Source of the DNA: Chlorophyllum brunneum
Taxonomy: Eukaryota > Basidiomycota > Agaricomycetes > Agaricales > Agaricaceae
Length of the DNA: 64,000 bases
Assembly: GCA_963576785.1 (NCBI GenBank)
Contig: OY756145.1
Span: forward strand, 620,001-684,000
Direction of reading: 5' to 3'
Part shown: in pieces, positions 60,303 through 64,000 of the stretch
Layout: each line of letters begins with the position of its first letter
Position numbering within the stretch: the stretch's first letter is position 1
Program-made: the position numbers and the translations under genes
Notes under the pieces: generated by a model
What the model was told of the DNA's origin: nothing
Databases searched by the model: none
What the model saw: only the letters and a program-made list of their open reading frames with translations

Positions 60303-60698
60303 ATGGCCCGTACTAAACAAACTGCCCGCAAGTCGACTGGTGGCAAGGCCCCACGCAAGCAGCTCGCTGCCAAGTCTTCTGCTGCCCGTAAGACTGCTGT
60401 AAGTGTCCCCTCACTGGAGCAAAGTGACTCGAGCTGACTGGGCGACAGGCTGCAGCTGGTGGTGTGAAGAAGCCTCATCGCTTCCGCCCCGGTACGGTCG
60501 CTCTTCGTGAAATCCGAAGGTACCAAAAGTCGACGGAGCTGCTTATCCGCAAACTGCCCTTCCAACGTCTTGTGCGTGAAATTGCGCAGGACTTCAAGGT
60601 GAGCTTGGTCTGGTCCGATGTTTATGAAGCTTTCTAATGTATGTGGTAGACCGATCTGCGCTTCCAATCATCTGCCGTCATGGCCCTCCAGGAAGCTG

Positions 60699-60741
<43 letters not shown>

Positions 60742-60820
60742 TGCTATCCATGCTAAGCGTGTGACGATCCAACCTAAAGATCTTGCTCTTGCTCGTAGGT
60801 TGCGTGGCGAGCGGTCGTAG
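60303..60820 (+). CDS. Histone H3 (canonical)
   Basis: Core nucleosome histone. Tail [32 protein letters not shown], an intron (GTAAGT...GACAG), then [50 protein letters not shown], a second intron, [40 protein letters not shown] and [16 protein letters not shown] with stop at 60818-60820. As read, the tail has two more residues than the standard H3 between K23 and the GGVKK motif (an SS after K23). K4, K9 and the ARKT site corresponding to K27 are present. Confidence 0.98.
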
Positions 60821-61159
60821 ACGTTTTATTACATTTTGCTGTCCTTGTTCCTTTCTATGGTTTAGCTTATTCATTATTGTACTTGTAATAGTATATCATT
60901 CCATGGCTATGTCGTATGCAATACATGCACTTGTGACAAATTCTAAACTCATCGGATTGAACAGCTGTTATCATAACTAATCGGCGACAGGATCTGGTGT
61001 GTACATATGGATCACCGGAATTGATCTACCCTTGATACAATTGATGATTAATCAAACCTGAGTAATGTCACCTGAAGGCATAGTATTGGTAGAAGATACA
61101 GTAAATAAGTTAAAGCATGAAATCCCGGTGGATCTCTAAAGCTCAATGTATCTAAAGAG
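60821..61159. other. Intergenic stretch between convergent genes
   Basis: H3 3' flank and 3' flank of the next minus-strand gene. No element recognised. Confidence 0.35.
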
Positions 61160-62157
61160 TCACTTGGCGGTGGCAAGCTCGCATCCAATACGGCCACCTA
61201 TCATCCATGACACCAACTCATAAGCGATAAGAAGGAAGAACCCCAGGCCTAGTACTAGGCTCCGGTTGTTTGCGTTCACCAACCACAACATCCGACGTTG
61301 GAAGGTAGCCACTTTCCGCAACCCCTCACTCGAGGGAAACGCCGCAACTACTATACGATCATCAAGCCAAGCTTCCCCATGAACAAACATTTCCCTATCC
61401 GGGAAAACCTCCGTGATATCGCACTCAAAGCTAGGCACAGTGAGCTTGTACCTGCGCCATAGCTCTTTACATTGCTCTGAACCTGTGTTCGTCTTGAGTT
61501 GATTTGTAATGAGGCTGGCGTCATAACAAGATCCCAGTCCGACTGACAGCAGCTCGAACACAGGTAGCTTGTCCAGTCGTCGAAACGTTTGACCAATGGC
61601 GTATTTGTCAACGAGAAAAAGATGGGCAGTGGTTGGGGAAGTAATGCGGATTATCGAGGTCGCGATGCAGACGACCTTGCCAGAACACTGGAGGTGGACC
61701 CGACGGGTCTGGATGATTGGAGTCTCGAAGGAGGCGGAGGCGATCGCCTTTGGGTTAGGTTGTTTAAGTGGTTCTGGTGGAGCGTTGGGAGAATGGTGCC
61801 ATTGTGTATTCTCGTAGACCACAACGATGGAAATTGGTCGAGCGAAGTATGCACTATATCTCGCATAAGCGTAGCCACACAACTCGGGGGAATACAACGA
61901 ACGACAAGACCCTTTGCAGGTCGCCCTGAGCGGATAACGCTATACGTTCAAGTCCAGTGATGGTCGGCGGCCACGGATACTAAGGTGAAGTACTTAGGGA
62001 ATGGTTTAAGACGGAGAGCGATAAAACAGCGGCGACATACTGAGACTGTTGTAGTCTTTTGCGTAAACGAATACGTCGGAGCCGTTATAATAGTGCTCTT
62101 GGCATTCCGCGCTCGAATAGAATGGGCTGGGGAATAGCTAGACGAGAGATTGAGCAT
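61160..62157 (-). CDS. C-terminally anchored membrane protein, unrecognised
   Basis: A continuous minus-strand frame (61160 to about 61890) encodes a globular part (CSGKVVCIATSIIRITSPTT, FELLSVGLGSCYDASLITNQ) and ends with a hydrophobic helix SLVLGLGFFLLIAYELVSWM just before the stop, so it may be tail-anchored. The 5' exon is uncertain: an ATG frame at 61948-62157 (MLNLSSSYSPAHSIRARNAK) can be spliced at GTACTT, but the resulting phase favours a competing frame (61651-61878) rather than this one. No family recognised. Confidence 0.45.
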
Positions 62158-62899
62158 GTTATGGGGTCCGAAGCGTTGCGGCGTTGGGTGGCAGATGTAT
62201 TTTGCGATGTGCCAATGGCAACAGGATACGAATTTCGCGGAACCGAAACAGATGGTTGCGACCCCCCAGACGTCGGCCTGCGATACCCAATGTCCAATCC
62301 CGTTCTAGCCGTTCCTAGTGGCGCACTTTCCGAGTTTGCTTGCCTGAAAAGAGCAATCTTCTCCGGGCTTCATCAGCAGAGCTTCTTCTGAAGCGTAGTT
62401 AAACCCACATGGTTGACTGGGGTGACTGGGTTGACGACTTGACGCCGACAGGTGGAGTACTACACGATGGTCAGACGAGTAGAACAAAACAGTCAGACAA
62501 GAGCTATGAGAACGGAGTAAGTCAGGTCTTGGAAGCCAGACCGTCCTCGGGGCTCTTCCAAAGGCTTGCTGGCCATTGTCCCTGGCAATCAACCCTCCGG
62601 ACGAACGAAAGTCGGGATCGTCATCGACCTCCAATCGGCATCTTCCTATTGGGTTTGCACTTGTATGGCGCGGTTTATTACAGGCGCCCAGCGTTCTCGT
62701 TTTGACTTCGATCATCTTCGGAACCTCGGTAAGCACCTATACACATACTGGTTGAGGGGTTGCGTAAACGTGATAAGGAATACACAGAAAGCACATACTT
62801 GAATAGTTTCTGCTGGGCCTGTCACTACAACTTTTCCAGATCGACCACTAAACACTAAGAGCTAGGAAATTCAAGTGTCTGAAGGATAGTATAAGTACC
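62158..62899. other. Divergent upstream region before the sirtuin gene
   Basis: 742 bp. Open frames on both strands near 62305-62736 overlap each other and show no domain. No gene called. Confidence 0.35.
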
Positions 62900-64000
62900 A
62901 TGGCAGAGACTCGAGAACCATCTCCCAGCCGGGAACCATCCCCCAGCCGGGAAACTTCGCCATTCTCCGATGAAGACGAGAGCCTTTTGGTCTTACAGGT
63001 CCAGGCATTTCTGGAAGCTTCGGACGATGTTGATATTGACAAAGAAACCGTGGAAGACCTAATGCGAGTGCTTTCGGAACACCAAGATAATACCTCAGGC
63101 GCAGCCGATGCTGATGGCAGCGTGGAAGTTCTGACGAATGATCTGACAAACGACAATCAACCGAGTACGGAAGGTATGTGTCCGATAATTCAAATAATCT
63201 CCATGCGGCTCATGCACGATCGTTGCTGCCATGAAGAGCCTGAATGGACAAAACAGGAGGTGAAGCAAATGTTACATCATCTGAAAGAACGCGGTCAGAA
63301 TCCCGCCTACGCTGCCTTGACCTTCATCTAATCCCAACGGGGTATCTAGGCTCGTCTTCATTTATCAAGAAATACGTGCTGGAGGAAAATATCCCTATAC
63401 CTCGTTTATTGGAGGCCTTAGGCGTGTCCCTGGTGAGCGCGCTCAGTTCCTCATTCAATGGCTGGGAATGACATCGTTGCAGTGCCCTGAGCTATGTACC
63501 TTGCGGCCCCAGACCCTTCTTTATTTCTTGAAGGTAGCTATGTCACATCAGTGAGTATTTGAAGAACATATCAACTCTTTTAAATAGTATTGAAGCGACC
63601 CTCGAGGCTCCGAATGCGTGATAGGCTCGGCAACTATAATACGATTGACGACGCTTTAAAACTAATTCAAAATTCTAAGCGTATCCTGATCCTGACTGGT
63701 GCTGGTATTAGTAAGTATTTACCGAACTGTGACTACGTATAATCCAACTCTTTGGTTAGGTGTGTCCTGCGGAATACCTGATTTCCGTTCCCGCGATGGA
63801 CTATACGCATCGATCAAAGCACGCGGGGATTACGAACTTGACGACCCTCAACAAATGTACGAGCAGCATCACTTATTTGCCTAGACTGAGTGTTGAGAGA
63901 ATCTCATAGGTTCGACATCCAATATTTCAAAGAAAACCCTGACGGTATGATGACTCATTCAAAATTCCCTGTGATATTTTTGCTAATCGTGGACCCGTTG
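62900..64000 (+). CDS. SIR2-family NAD-dependent deacetylase (sirtuin), 5' part only
   Basis: Sirtuins remove acyl groups from histones and other proteins using NAD. The N-terminus has a Ser-Pro repeat (EPSPSREPSPSRETSPFSDE) and a helical region (LLVLQVQAFLEASDDVDIDK, VEDLMRVLSEHQ). After several introns come EPEWTKQEVKQMLHHLKERG, FIKKYVLEENIPIPRLLEAL, and LKLIQNSKRILILTGAGI, spliced (GTAAGT...TTAG) to SVSCGIPDFRSRDGLY. These are the NAD-binding GAGxS and GIPDFRS motifs. PQQMYEQHH and FDIQYFKENP follow, as in class I (SIRT1/Hst1-type) sirtuins. The gene is cut by the window end before the catalytic His and zinc-binding cysteines. Confidence 0.88.

Noticed and set aside
62409..62802. Overlapping + strand frames upstream of the sirtuin
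   Set aside because: They overlap each other in different frames, have no family features and do not splice into the sirtuin start.

Overview
The window is nuclear DNA of a filamentous basidiomycete, most likely an Agaricomycete. Evidence for this: compact protein genes broken by many 45-75 nt GT-AG introns, intron-bearing histone genes, several F-box-like genes of the kind expanded in mushroom-forming fungi, a DUF6593 protein, and a histone H3 ending in the basidiomycete-type [10 protein letters not shown]. There is no bacterial-style operon, prophage, CRISPR array or intact transposon.

Layout, left to right. 0.6-5.4 kb: a DUF6593 protein and a secreted amidase-signature enzyme, with gene-poor DNA around them. 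7-18.5 kb: a dense housekeeping block with DED1 helicase, SEC72-like TPR protein, an F-box protein, a strongly diverged histone-H3-like protein, an F-box relic, ZIM17 zinc-finger protein, GRX5 glutaredoxin, a short-chain dehydrogenase, and a MetX-like alpha/beta hydrolase. A small decayed tandem duplication covers the junction of the last two. 18.7-26 kb: an RTC4-like protein and two F-box/LRR-like proteins. 26.5-31.4 kb: a KAT14-like acetyltransferase, an Smr-domain protein and a DUF2015 small protein. 34-39.5 kb: two large unrecognised proteins. 42-47.7 kb: an HP1 chromatin protein, the exon-junction protein Y14, a MYND-finger protein and exosome subunit RRP4. 50-52.4 kb: a secreted sedolisin protease. 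53.6-58.8 kb: the ER ubiquitin ligase DOA10. 59-60.8 kb: an inverted pair of identical tRNA-Ala genes and a divergent H4/H3 pair. 61-64 kb: an unrecognised membrane-anchored protein and the 5' part of a sirtuin gene that runs off the window.

Many neighbours are divergent and share short upstream regions of about 190-450 bp (DED1/SEC72, GRX5/SDR, MetX-like/RTC4-like, SMR/DUF2015, Y14/MYND, H4/H3). Chromatin functions are well represented: canonical H3 and H4, the diverged H3-like protein, HP1, a KAT14-like acetyltransferase and a sirtuin. I see no sign that they form a co-regulated cluster.

The most notable object is the H3-like gene at 12508-13239. It has a complete histone fold carrying the HAGRVTL motif also found in animal CENP-A, a long glycine-rich tail with two echoes of the H3 N-terminus, and it lacks the lengthened loop 1 typical of CENP-A. 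Exon boundaries throughout were inferred by eye from reading frame and splice signals.
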